Of a stretch of DNA of 64,000 nt, positions 25,768 to 33,423 are shown piece after piece. Source of the stretch: Trujillonella endophytica (GTDB taxonomy: Bacteria; Actinomycetota; Actinomycetes; Mycobacteriales; Geodermatophilaceae); NCBI RefSeq assembly GCF_900110555.1, contig NZ_FOEE01000008.1, positions 62,001-126,000 of the forward strand. The letters run 5' to 3'. A program made the position numbers and the translations under genes. How positions within the stretch are numbered: the stretch's first letter is position 1; every line of letters begins with the position of its first letter. The notes below the pieces were generated by a model. It was given only the letters and a program-made list of their open reading frames with translations. It made no database searches and had not been told where the DNA came from.

Positions 25768-26936
25768 AGGGTCGATCGCCGCCTTCCGCGGACGAGGAGC
25801 CAGATCAGGTAGGGGGCGCCGACGACGGCGGTGATGATGCCGACGGGCAGCGCGGCCGGCAGGACCGTCCGGGTGAGCAGGTCGGCACCGGCCACGAGCA
25901 GGGCGCCGAGCAGGGCGGAGGCCAGCAGCGGAGGCCGCGATCCGCCGGTCAGCCGGACGGCGATCTGCGGGACGATCAGCGCGACGAAGGCGACCGGCCC
26001 GGCAGCGGCGACGGCGACGGCGGTCAGCACGACGGCGATCAGCACCACGGCGCCCTGTGCCAGAGGGAGGCGGACGCCGAGCCCGCGCGCGGTGTCGTCG
26101 CTGAACTGCAGCGCCGCCAGCGAGCGCGAGGCGGCGAGCGCCAGCGGCAGCAGCAGGGCGAGGGCCCAGGCGAGCGGCACGGCGTGGTCCCAGGTGCGGG
26201 CGTTGAGCGAGCCGGTGATCCACACGTAGGCGGCCGCGGCGTCGTAGATCTCGGCGCGGGTGAGCAGGTACTCCACGGTCGCGCTGCCCAGGGACCAGAG
26301 GGCGATGCCGACGAGGACGAGCCGGACGCCCTCGATCCCGGCCCGCCAGGCCAGCACGAAGAGCAGCAGCCCGGCGACGAGCGCGCCGAGCAGCGCGGCC
26401 AGCGGGATGCCGAGGCCGCCGAGCAGCTCGCCGGTCGTCGTCGACCCGCTGAGCACGATCGCGGCGACCGCGCCGACCGACGCGCCCTGGGTGATGCCGA
26501 GGACGTCCGGGGAGGCCAGGGGATTGCGGGCGAAGGTCTGGAACAGCGCCCCGGCCAGGCCGAAGGCCGCGCCGACGAGCAGTCCGACCACGACCCGCGG
26601 GGCCCGGAGCTCCAGCACGATGAACTCCGAGGTGCCCTCGCCCAGCCCGACCAGGGTGCGCAGCACCTCGCTCACCGCGATCGGGTAGTCCCCGCGGCCC
26701 AGGCTGACGGCGCTGACGACGACGAGCGCCGCCGCGGCCACGAGGGGCACGACCAGATGCCGCCAGCGGATCCGGCCCGACACCGGGCCGACCCGGACCA
26801 CCGTCGTCCCGCGGCCGCGGGGGGCGACCGCCGGGCGCTCCTCCGTCGCGGCCACCGCCCGGTCCGTCGCGGTCGGGTCCGTCGCGGTCGGGTCCGTCGC
26901 GGTCGGGTCCGTTGCGGTCGGGTCCGTTGCGGTCAC
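25764..26936 (-). CDS. FecCD-type iron-siderophore permease (second)
   Basis: A 390-residue FecCD permease with about nine to ten membrane helices. Family marks include ELRAPRVVVGLLVGAAFGLA, GALFQTFARNPLASPDVLGI, GPVAFVALIVPQIAVRL and VLPAALPVGIITAVVGAPYL. The first ~25 residues are five copies of a five-residue ATDPT repeat encoded by a 15-bp tandem repeat, followed by a polar stretch before the first helix. The start GTG 26936 overlaps the upstream permease stop by 4 bases. Confidence 0.93.
   Translation of the reverse strand: MTATDPTATDPTATDPTATDPTATDRAVAATEERPAVAPRGRGTTVVRVGPVSGRIRWRHLVVPLVAAAALVVVSAVSLGRGDYPIAVSEVLRTLVGLGEGTSEFIVLELRAPRVVVGLLVGAAFGLAGALFQTFARNPLASPDVLGITQGASVGAVAAIVLSGSTTTGELLGGLGIPLAALLGALVAGLLLFVLAWRAGIEGVRLVLVGIALWSLGSATVEYLLTRAEIYDAAAAYVWITGSLNARTWDHAVPLAWALALLLPLALAASRSLAALQFSDDTARGLGVRLPLAQGAVVLIAVVLTAVAVAAAGPVAFVALIVPQIAVRLTGGSRPPLLASALLGALLVAGADLLTRTVLPAALPVGIITAVVGAPYLIWLLVRGRRRSTL
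26862..26933. repeat. 15-bp tandem repeat in permease N-terminus
   Basis: About five copies of GTCGCGGTCGGGTCC (some GTTGCGG) encode the ATDPT repeats at the very start of the second permease. A perfect in-frame repeat of this kind can change copy number by slippage without frameshift. Confidence 0.8.
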
Positions 26937-28045
26937 GGGCCGGCCAGCCGGCGACGGCGGATCAGGGCGATGAAGAACGGCGCGCCGATGAAGGCCAGGA
27001 CGATGCCGACCTGGACCTCGCCGGGCCGGGCGAGGATGCGGCCCAGGACGTCGGCGGTCAGCAGGAGCACCGCGCCCAGTAGCGCCGAGCAGGGGACGAG
27101 CCACCGGTGCCGGGGGCCGGTGAGGGCGCGGACGACGTGCGGCACGACCAGTCCCACGAACGAGATGGGCCCGCAGGCGGCGGTGGCGGCACCGCACAGC
27201 AGCGTCACCCCGGCCAGGCCGGTGAGCCGGGCCAGCCAGACCCGCTGGCCGAGGCCGCGGGCGACGTCCTCGCCGAGCCCGAGCAGGTCGAGCGCGGGCG
27301 CGTTGAGCAGCGCCAGCAGCAGGCCCAGCACGATGAAGGGGGCGACCTGGCCGGCGACGTCGGAGTCGCGGCCGGCCAGCGACCCGACCACCCAGAACCG
27401 GAACCCGTCCAGGGTGTCCTGGTCGCTGACGAGGACGGCCTGGACCAGCGCGTACAGCAGGGCGGTGACCGCCGCCCCGGCGAGGGCGAGGGTCACCGGG
27501 GTGGCGCCGCCGCGTCCGGCCGAGCCGAGGGCGAACACCACGACGCTGCCGGTGAGCGCGCCGGCGAACGCGAACCAGACGTAGCCGGAGGGTGAGCCGA
27601 CGTCCAGCAGCCAGATGGACAGGACGACCGCGAACGAGGCGCCGGCGGTGACGCCCAGCAGGCCGGGGTCGCCCAGCGGGTTGCGCGTGTGGCCCTGGGT
27701 GAGGGCGCCCGCCGCGCCGAGGGCCAGCCCGGCGAGGATGCCCAGCACCGTGCGCGGCACCCGGAGCTCCCGGATGATCACCGCCTCGTCGGTGCCCAGA
27801 TGCGGGTCGGTGAGCGCCTCCCAGACCGTGCCCAGGGGGATCGACCGCGACCCGACGGCGACGCTGAGTGCGGCGGCCACGACCACGAGGGCGAGCAGGA
27901 CGAGCAGCGTGACGGCGCGGCCGCCGGCGCCCCGGAAGAGTCCGCGCCGCCGGGCCGCGCCGGGGGCCGCGACGGTGGTCGCGACGGTGGTCGCGACGGT
28001 CACGGGCGCGGGCGCGGGCGCCGGTGCGTCGGTTCCGGCGCTCAC
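26933..28045 (-). CDS. FecCD-type iron-siderophore permease (first)
   Basis: A 370-residue FecCD permease with family motifs ELRVPRTVLGILAGLALGAA, GALTQGHTRNPLGDPGLLGV and GPISFVGLVVPHVVRALTG. The first ~45 residues are an Ala/Pro/Thr-rich leader (APAPAPAPVTVATTVATTVA). GTG 28045 has AGGAG at good spacing. It is the first gene of the three-gene importer operon, behind the iron box at 28097-28115. Confidence 0.93.
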   Translation of the reverse strand: MSAGTDAPAPAPAPVTVATTVATTVAAPGAARRRGLFRGAGGRAVTLLVLLALVVVAAALSVAVGSRSIPLGTVWEALTDPHLGTDEAVIIRELRVPRTVLGILAGLALGAAGALTQGHTRNPLGDPGLLGVTAGASFAVVLSIWLLDVGSPSGYVWFAFAGALTGSVVVFALGSAGRGGATPVTLALAGAAVTALLYALVQAVLVSDQDTLDGFRFWVVGSLAGRDSDVAGQVAPFIVLGLLLALLNAPALDLLGLGEDVARGLGQRVWLARLTGLAGVTLLCGAATAACGPISFVGLVVPHVVRALTGPRHRWLVPCSALLGAVLLLTADVLGRILARPGEVQVGIVLAFIGAPFFIALIRRRRLAGP

Positions 28046-28096
28046 GGGGACTCCTGTGCGGGTGGCGGACGAGGGCAGGCGACGCACGCCTGAATC

Positions 28097-28115
28097 TCAG
28101 GCAAGCCTCACCTTA
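28097..28115 (-). promoter_or_regulatory. DtxR/IdeR iron box
   Basis: tcaggcaagcctcacctta matches the iron-box consensus with a few changes. It lies 51 bases upstream of the first permease start (28045) and 133 bases before the divergent APC permease (28249), which it could also affect. Confidence 0.8.
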
Positions 28116-28248
28116 CTGCCGGTTCCCCGCTTCTGGACCCTCCGGCCCGCGGCCGATCCCGGCGGGGAGGATGTCCCGTCGAGATCGGTCCGACCGTGGC
28201 GGGGGGCAGCAGGATGCAGCGAGGCGCAGTGGTGGCTCGGGGAGCCCG

Positions 28249-29844
28249 GTGACGGCGACGTCGTCCCGGCCCGGTGAGGCGCCGGTCGGGCTGCGGCCCG
28301 ATGCGATCGGGTTCCTCGACGCGCTGGTGATCGGGCTCGCCTCCACCTCGCCCGCCTACTCGCTGGCGGCGATCATCGGCCCGGTCGTGGCGCTGGTCGG
28401 CGTGCACGCCCCCGGGGTGCTGCTGGCCTCGTTCGTGCCGATGGCGCTGATCGCCTCGGCGTTCCACTACCTGAACAAGGTCGACCAGGACTGCGGCACC
28501 ACGTTCTCGTGGGTCACCCGCGCTATGGGGCCGTGGCTGGGGTGGATCGGCGGCTGGGCGATCACGATGACCGGCGTCCTGGTCGTCGGGTCGCTGGCCG
28601 ACACCGCGGTCCGGTTCGGCCTGCTCATGGTGGGGCTGGACTCGGTCGCGGCGTCGACGCCGTGGGTGGTGGCGCTCGTCGTCGTCGTGATCATCGGGAT
28701 GACGGCGATCTGCGTGCTCGGCACGGAGTTGTCGGCGCGGGTGCAGAACGCGCTGATCCTCGCGCAGGTCGGCGCGCTGCTGGTCTTCGCGGTGGTCGCC
28801 CTCTGGCGGTCGCTGGCCGGCGACGGGCTGGACGGCGGGCTCACCCCGTCGCTGTCCTGGCTGGACCCGTTCGGCGAGGGCGGGGCGGCGCTCACCGGTG
28901 GTCTGCTGCTCGGGGTCTTCGCCTACTGGGGGTGGGAGTCCGCGGTCAACCTCAACGAGGAGACCCAGGACTCGGCCAGCGCACCCGGCCGGGCTGCGAT
29001 CTGGTCGACCGTCGTCCTGCTGATCACCTACGTGGCGGTGGCGTACGCGGTGCTGGCGTTCTCCGGCACCGGGTACCTGACGGCCAACGAGGGGGAGGAG
29101 GAGTTCCTCTTCGCGATGCTCGGCACCGACGTGCTCGGCGGCTGGGACTGGGTGCTGCTCCTCTCCGTGGCGACGGCGGCGCTGGCCTCCACCCAGACGA
29201 CGATCATCCCGGCGTCCCGGACCGGCCTGTCCATGGCCCGCCGCGCCGCGCTGCCCCGCGCCTTCGCCCGCGTGCATCCCCGCTTCCGCACGCCCGACGT
29301 GTCCACGTGGTGGGTCGCCGGCATCGCCGCCGTCTGGTACGTGCTCATGACGCTGGTCAGCGAGAACGCCCTCTTCGACTCGCTCACCGCGCTCTCGCTG
29401 CTGATCGCCTTCTACTACTCGCTGACGGGGCTGGCGTGCGTGGTGTTCTACCGGCGCCTGCTGCTGACCAGCGCCCGGACGTTCCTGCTCGTGGGCCTCG
29501 GCCCCCTGATCGGCTCCGCGCTGCTGGCCTGGCTGCTGGTGGAGTCGGTCGTGGACCTCGCGGACCCGGCGAACTCGGAGCTGGCGACGTCGTGGTTCGG
29601 CCTGGGACCGCCCCTGGTGATCGGCGTGCTGATCATGCTGGTCGGCGTCGTGGTGATGGTCGTGTGGCGCTTCGTGTGCCCGCGGTTCTGGTCGGAGCGG
29701 CCGAGCGTGGCCAAGGGGGTCGCGGATGAGCCGGTCGGGCCGGTCGGGCCGGTCGGGCCGGACGGGCCGGTCGTGCCTGTCGTGCCGGACGGGCCGGACG
29801 GGCCGGATGGGCCGGACGGACCGGTCGTGCCGGACCGGCCGTGA
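28249..29844 (+). CDS. APC family amino-acid permease with collagen-like tail
   Basis: A 531-residue amino acid-polyamine-organocation permease, about twelve helices, starting IGFLDALVIGLASTSPAYSL, with FAYWGWESAVNLNEETQDSA and TTIIPASRTGLSMARR. GTG 28249 is chosen for the compact leader; ATG 28171 is in frame but places GGGGAGG too close. After the last helix (IMLVGVVVMVVWRFV) and a basic stretch, the final ~36 residues are GPx triplets (GPVGPVGPVGPDGPVVPVVP, then DGPDGPDGPDGPVVP). Such a cytosolic collagen-like tail is unusual in this family. The DUF167 gene overlaps its stop. Confidence 0.88.
   Translation: MTATSSRPGEAPVGLRPDAIGFLDALVIGLASTSPAYSLAAIIGPVVALVGVHAPGVLLASFVPMALIASAFHYLNKVDQDCGTTFSWVTRAMGPWLGWIGGWAITMTGVLVVGSLADTAVRFGLLMVGLDSVAASTPWVVALVVVVIIGMTAICVLGTELSARVQNALILAQVGALLVFAVVALWRSLAGDGLDGGLTPSLSWLDPFGEGGAALTGGLLLGVFAYWGWESAVNLNEETQDSASAPGRAAIWSTVVLLITYVAVAYAVLAFSGTGYLTANEGEEEFLFAMLGTDVLGGWDWVLLLSVATAALASTQTTIIPASRTGLSMARRAALPRAFARVHPRFRTPDVSTWWVAGIAAVWYVLMTLVSENALFDSLTALSLLIAFYYSLTGLACVVFYRRLLLTSARTFLLVGLGPLIGSALLAWLLVESVVDLADPANSELATSWFGLGPPLVIGVLIMLVGVVVMVVWRFVCPRFWSERPSVAKGVADEPVGPVGPVGPDGPVVPVVPDGPDGPDGPDGPVVPDRP
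29730..29840. repeat. 9-bp repeats encoding GPx tail
   Basis: Imperfect tandem repeats built on GGGCCGGTC and GGGCCGGAC encode the Gly-Pro-Val/Asp triplets at the C-terminus of the APC permease. They are in frame and a likely site of length variation. Confidence 0.8.
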
Positions 29845-30095
29845 GGCTGACCGTGCGGGTGCGGCCGGGCGCCGGCCGGACGGCGGTCGGGGGCTCGCAC
29901 GACGGCGCACTCGTCGTCCGGGTGTCGGCGCCGGCCGTGGACGGGCGGGCGACGGAGGCCGCGCTGGCCGCGGTCGCCGAGGCGCTCGGGTTGCGCCGGC
30001 GGGACGTCGAACTGGTGACCGGGGCGACGAGCCGGACGAAGGTGATCGCGGTGCCGGACGGTCTCGAGGCGGCGGTGGCGGCGCTGCTCGGGTGA
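29841..30095 (+). CDS. DUF167 (YggU-like) protein
   Basis: An 84-residue DUF167 protein (MRLTVRVRPGAGRTAVGG, VRVSAPAVDGRATEAALAAV, VELVTGATSRTKVIAV), full length for the family. Function is not established. GTG 29841 lies in GTGA, which overlaps the permease stop, so it is translationally coupled to the transporter. Confidence 0.9.
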   Translation: MRLTVRVRPGAGRTAVGGSHDGALVVRVSAPAVDGRATEAALAAVAEALGLRRRDVELVTGATSRTKVIAVPDGLEAAVAALLG

Positions 30096-30160
30096 CGCTG
30101 CCGTGGGTGGTGTGCATGGCGCAGATCGTGCAGGGCGGCGAGGGCGATTCCGGGAAATCC

Positions 30161-30188
30161 GTCCACAGGCTCGCGCACTGTCCACAGG
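30161..30188 (+). promoter_or_regulatory. Twin GTCCACAGG motif upstream of DUF222-HNH gene
   Basis: GTCCACAGG at 30161-30169 and again at 30180-30188, 19 bases apart. The second ends 47 bases before the ATG. This is nearly the same arrangement as at 4431-4458 ahead of the DUF559 gene. The core matches DnaA-box sequence. Confidence 0.6.
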
Positions 30189-30229
30189 CTCCTTGACCTG
30201 CGGTTTCTGTCGGTGCCGGCGGCTATTCT

Positions 30230-30245
30230 TCGTACATGTGTTCGA
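30230..30245 (+). promoter_or_regulatory. LexA (SOS) box overlapping start codon
   Basis: TCGTACATGTGTTCGA differs at one position from the actinobacterial SOS box TCGAACRNRYGTTCGA. The ATG of the DUF222-HNH gene lies inside it. A -10-like TATTCT at 30224-30229 is 6 bases before the ATG, so the mRNA may be leaderless and LexA would cover the transcription start. Confidence 0.75.
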
Positions 30246-31504
30246 TAAGAGAGCCGGGCGCCGATCTGTTCGGATTGGGGTTGGACGAGTTGGCCGGGCG
30301 GGTGCGGGACGGGCTGGTGGCGGTGAATCGGGCGGCGGCGGAGTTGACGCGGCTGGTGCGGGTGGCCGATGCGCGGCAGCTGCCGGAGCGCGACGGCCTG
30401 CGGTCGATGACGTCCTGGCTGGTGGGGCATGCCGGGATGGCTCCGGCGGCGGCGGCGCGGGTGGTGGCGCACGGCCGGGCGCTGGCGCACCTGCCGGCGG
30501 TGGAGGCCGCCTACGCCGCGGGGGCGGTGACCGGTGAGCACGTGACCGAGGCGGCGAAGGCGGTCACGCCCCGGCGGCTGGGGCAGGCCGCCGACGCCGG
30601 GATCGACGTCGGCCGGATCGATGCCGCCCTGGCCACCGTCGCCACCTGCCAGCCGTTCGCGAAGCTGGGCGAGGCCGTGGAGCGGTACCTGGCGCAGCTG
30701 GATCCCGACGGGCCCGAGCCCGATCCCGCCGTCGAGCGGGAGTTCACGATGACCACCCATGCCGACGGGTCGGTGTCGGGCCGCTTCCACCTCGACGCCG
30801 TGGGCGGAGCGAAGGTCAAGGCCGCGATCGAGCCGATCGCCGCCACCTCGCGCACCGCCGGCGACGACCGCACCCGCCGCCAGCGCTACGGCGACGCGCT
30901 GGTCCAGCTGTCGGATCTGGCCCTGGCCGGCGGCGAGCTGCCGGTGCTGCGGACCCGCAAGCCGCAGATCGGCGCGATCGTCGGCCTGGACGCCCTGGTC
31001 GACCCGGACGTGGGCCGTGGTGCCGGGCAGCTGGACTTCGGCGCGCTGCTCTCGGCCGCCCGGGCCCGCTGGCTGGCGTGTGACTCCGACGTGGCCCGCA
31101 TCGTCCTGGGCCCCGACGGGGTGCTGCGCGATCTGGGCCGCGAACACCGGGTGGTCGACCGGCACCTGCGCCGCGCGGTCGACCTGCGCGACAACGGCTG
31201 CGTGTTCACCGGCTGCACCGCCCCGCCGTGGTGGTGCGAGGCCCATCACCTGCTGCACTGGGCCTTCGGCGGCAAGACCGAACTGGAGAACCTCGCCTCC
31301 CTCTGCGAACGCCACCACGCCAAGGTCCACCACGGCTACCGCATCGAACGCCGACCGGACGGCACCTGGCGCACCCGTCGCCCCGACGGCACCGAGATCC
31401 TCATCCCCCACCGCTTGCCGCCAGAGGACCCCCTCATCGGCCATGACGACACGTCCCGCGAGCCCTTGATCGACACCGGGCCACTTCTGCTCGCCGGGGT
31501 CTGA
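30236..31504 (+). CDS. DUF222 HNH endonuclease-like protein (13E12 family)
   Basis: A 422-residue protein of the DUF222-HNH (mycobacterial 13E12 repeat) family. The N-terminal ~300 residues are DUF222 (ELTRLVRVADARQLPERDGL, SMTSWLVGHAGMAPAAAARV). The C-terminal HNH nuclease motif is around residues 322-367, with CVFTGCTAPPWWCEAHHLLH, then LASLCERHHAKVHHG: Cys pairs for zinc and the HH and H residues for catalysis. The family is multi-copy in actinobacteria and several mycobacterial members are LexA-controlled, which fits the SOS box here. Biological role unknown. Confidence 0.9.
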   Translation: MCSIREPGADLFGLGLDELAGRVRDGLVAVNRAAAELTRLVRVADARQLPERDGLRSMTSWLVGHAGMAPAAAARVVAHGRALAHLPAVEAAYAAGAVTGEHVTEAAKAVTPRRLGQAADAGIDVGRIDAALATVATCQPFAKLGEAVERYLAQLDPDGPEPDPAVEREFTMTTHADGSVSGRFHLDAVGGAKVKAAIEPIAATSRTAGDDRTRRQRYGDALVQLSDLALAGGELPVLRTRKPQIGAIVGLDALVDPDVGRGAGQLDFGALLSAARARWLACDSDVARIVLGPDGVLRDLGREHRVVDRHLRRAVDLRDNGCVFTGCTAPPWWCEAHHLLHWAFGGKTELENLASLCERHHAKVHHGYRIERRPDGTWRTRRPDGTEILIPHRLPPEDPLIGHDDTSREPLIDTGPLLLAGV

Positions 31505-31530
31505 CCGCCGCTCCGCACCGCACCGCCGCA

Positions 31531-31555
31531 GCCGCCCACCATCACGGTGGGCGGC
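31531..31555. terminator. Bidirectional terminator hairpin
   Basis: Arms GCCGCCCACC (31531-31540) and GGTGGGCGGC (31546-31555) with a 5-base loop, between the convergent DUF222-HNH and DUF2237 genes. Confidence 0.8.
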
Positions 31556-31620
31556 CGCAGGCGCGCGCCCGATTCGGGTGGATGGGTCCGGCCCAGTCGC
31601 AGCGGCCTCGCTGCTGCCGC

Positions 31621-32022
31621 CTAGCTCAGGCCGCTGATGTCGTCGGGGACGTCGACGGCGTGCTGCCGCAGCGCCTCGAGCGGGACGACCTCCAGGGCGC
31701 GCTCGTTCGTCGCCGCCAGCACGACGCCTGCCGCGGCGCCCGCCTGGTAGGCCTGCAACCACCGCACCGCGACCACGCACCACCGGTCCCCGGGCTGCAG
31801 TCCCGGGAAGTCGTGCTCCGGCCGCGGGGTGCTCAGGTCGTTGCCCAACTGCTGCTGCAGGGCCAGGAACTCCGCCGAGACGACGGCGCAGACCGTGTGC
31901 CGGCCGAGGTCGTCCGGGCCACTGCTGCAGCACCCGTCCCGGTAGAACCCGGTCAGCGGCTGGGTGCCGCAGGGCTCCAGCGGACCGCCCAGCACGTTGC
32001 GCTCCCCGTCGGGACCGCTCAT
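31621..32022 (-). CDS. DUF2237 family protein
   Basis: A 133-residue DUF2237 protein (NVLGGPLEPCGTQPLTGFYR, RHTVCAVVSAEFLALQQQLG, NDLSTPRPEHDFPGLQPGDR, WCVVAVRWLQAYQAG), full length for the family. It has conserved Cys at CCSSG. The reaction is unknown. It stands alone, 134 bases downstream of the cell-surface genes on the same strand. Confidence 0.9.
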   Translation of the reverse strand: MSGPDGERNVLGGPLEPCGTQPLTGFYRDGCCSSGPDDLGRHTVCAVVSAEFLALQQQLGNDLSTPRPEHDFPGLQPGDRWCVVAVRWLQAYQAGAAAGVVLAATNERALEVVPLEALRQHAVDVPDDISGLS

Positions 32023-32155
32023 GGCCCGCTCACCGCCCGCTCGTGTCCGTCGCCGGCGGCTACCGCCGAACGGTGCAGAACCTAGTGCGGGGCGGCCGGG
32101 TCCGCCGGACCGGCGGCCGGACCCCCGCAGGGCCCGGCCGCCGGCCCGTGTGCGG

Positions 32156-33334
32156 TCAGGCGGTGCCGGCCGCCTCCCGGCGACGGGAGCCCGCCACCGT
32201 GCCGAGCCCGGCCACCAGGCAGAGCGCGGCGATCAGCAGCATCCCGTCGAGATCGGCCCCCGTGTAGGCCAGCTCGGCGGCGCCGGTCAGCGCCGGGCCA
32301 CCCGAAGCCGCCCCGGCCCAGACGGCGCTCGCAGGGCCGCCGAGGACCGCCGGCTGCGCGGCGCCCACCGCGGTGCCGGGCGTCCCGGGAGTCCCCGGGG
32401 TGCTCGGCGTGCTCGGGGTGCCGGGACCGGTTGCGCTGCAGCTTCCCCCGCCGCTGCCGAGCAGCCCGACGCCGGTGCCGCAGACGGTCACCGGGACGTC
32501 GACGTCGACCCCCGGGCCGTTGGTGCCCGGGCCTCCCGTGCCGGGAGCACCGGGGGCGACGGCGCAGGCGCCCGAGGCGTCACCCAGTGCGCCGACGCCG
32601 TTGCCGCAAACGGTCACCGGCACCTGCACGTCCGCGAGCGAGCCACCCGTGCCGGAACCGCCGGCCACCGGGCCTCCCGTGCCGGCAGCACCGGGAGTGA
32701 CGGCGCAGGCGCCCGAGGCGTCGCCCAGCGCGCCGATCCCGTTGCCGCACACGGTCACCGGCACCTCCACCTCTGCGAGCGAGCCACCCGTGCCGGACCC
32801 GCCGGCCGCCGGACCTCCCGTGGGGGCACCGGGAACGACGACACAGGCGCCCGAGGCGTCGCCCAGCGCGCCGATCCCGTTGCCGCACACGGTGACGGGC
32901 AGCGAGATGCCGAGCAGGCCGCCGTCGCTGCCGGCAGGCGCCGGAGCGGTGCCGGACGCCGCGGCCTCGCCGAGCACACCCACGGCGTTTCCGGCGACGG
33001 TGACCGGCACGCTGACGTCGGCGGGCTCCGCGACCGGTGGCGATGCGGGCGCCTGCGTCGCGGTCGCCCCCAGCAGGCCGACACCGTTGCCGCCGACGGT
33101 CACCGGCACGGACGCGGACAGACCGCCGAGGTCGACGCGGACGTCGGCGGTGAGCGCCGGCAGGTCGATGCCCGGCGCGGGGACGTCGCCGAGAACGGCG
33201 AGCGCGTTGCCGGTCACGGTGACCGGCACGGTGACGTCGAGGCCGTCGTCCGCGGACGCGACCCCCGTTCCGACGGCCCACAGGCCCCCGGTGAGCAGCG
33301 CGGCCTCCAGGCCGCGACGGATCCAGGTGTTCAT
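32156..33334 (-). CDS. Chaplin-like multi-repeat protein with LAxTG sortase signal
   Basis: A 392-residue secreted wall protein. A signal peptide (MNTWIRRGLEAALLTGGLWA, cleavage near ASA) is followed by seven chaplin-like repeats of form VPVTVxGN(G/A)xxxLG. Repeats 1-3 have T, G or A where chaplins have Cys (TGN, GGN, AGN); repeats 4-7 have two cysteines (CGN or CGT, then GAC or GSC). Long Pro/Gly/Thr spacers follow, then ELAYTGAD, a hydrophobic segment and a basic tail, a class E-type sortase signal. Streptomyces long chaplins have only two chaplin domains. Amyloid or hydrophobin-like surface activity is inferred. The start ATG has AGGAGAGG upstream. Confidence 0.88.
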   Translation of the reverse strand: MNTWIRRGLEAALLTGGLWAVGTGVASADDGLDVTVPVTVTGNALAVLGDVPAPGIDLPALTADVRVDLGGLSASVPVTVGGNGVGLLGATATQAPASPPVAEPADVSVPVTVAGNAVGVLGEAAASGTAPAPAGSDGGLLGISLPVTVCGNGIGALGDASGACVVVPGAPTGGPAAGGSGTGGSLAEVEVPVTVCGNGIGALGDASGACAVTPGAAGTGGPVAGGSGTGGSLADVQVPVTVCGNGVGALGDASGACAVAPGAPGTGGPGTNGPGVDVDVPVTVCGTGVGLLGSGGGSCSATGPGTPSTPSTPGTPGTPGTAVGAAQPAVLGGPASAVWAGAASGGPALTGAAELAYTGADLDGMLLIAALCLVAGLGTVAGSRRREAAGTA

Positions 33335-33423
33335 GGCAGTACCTCTCCTGACGAGTGGGTCCCCGGTCCGGCAGGACGGCGGGGAGTGGCGCTGCGCCGG
33401 CACACGGGCCGGCGGCGCCGCAC

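Noticed and set aside
28171-28248. ATG 28171 as start of the APC permease
   Set aside because: GGGGAGG abuts the ATG and the added residues are polar and unlike the family; GTG 28249 is better.
30193-30229. TTGACC-TATTCT as a standard promoter for the DUF222-HNH gene
   Set aside because: The spacer is 25 bases, too long. Only the -10-like TATTCT is kept.
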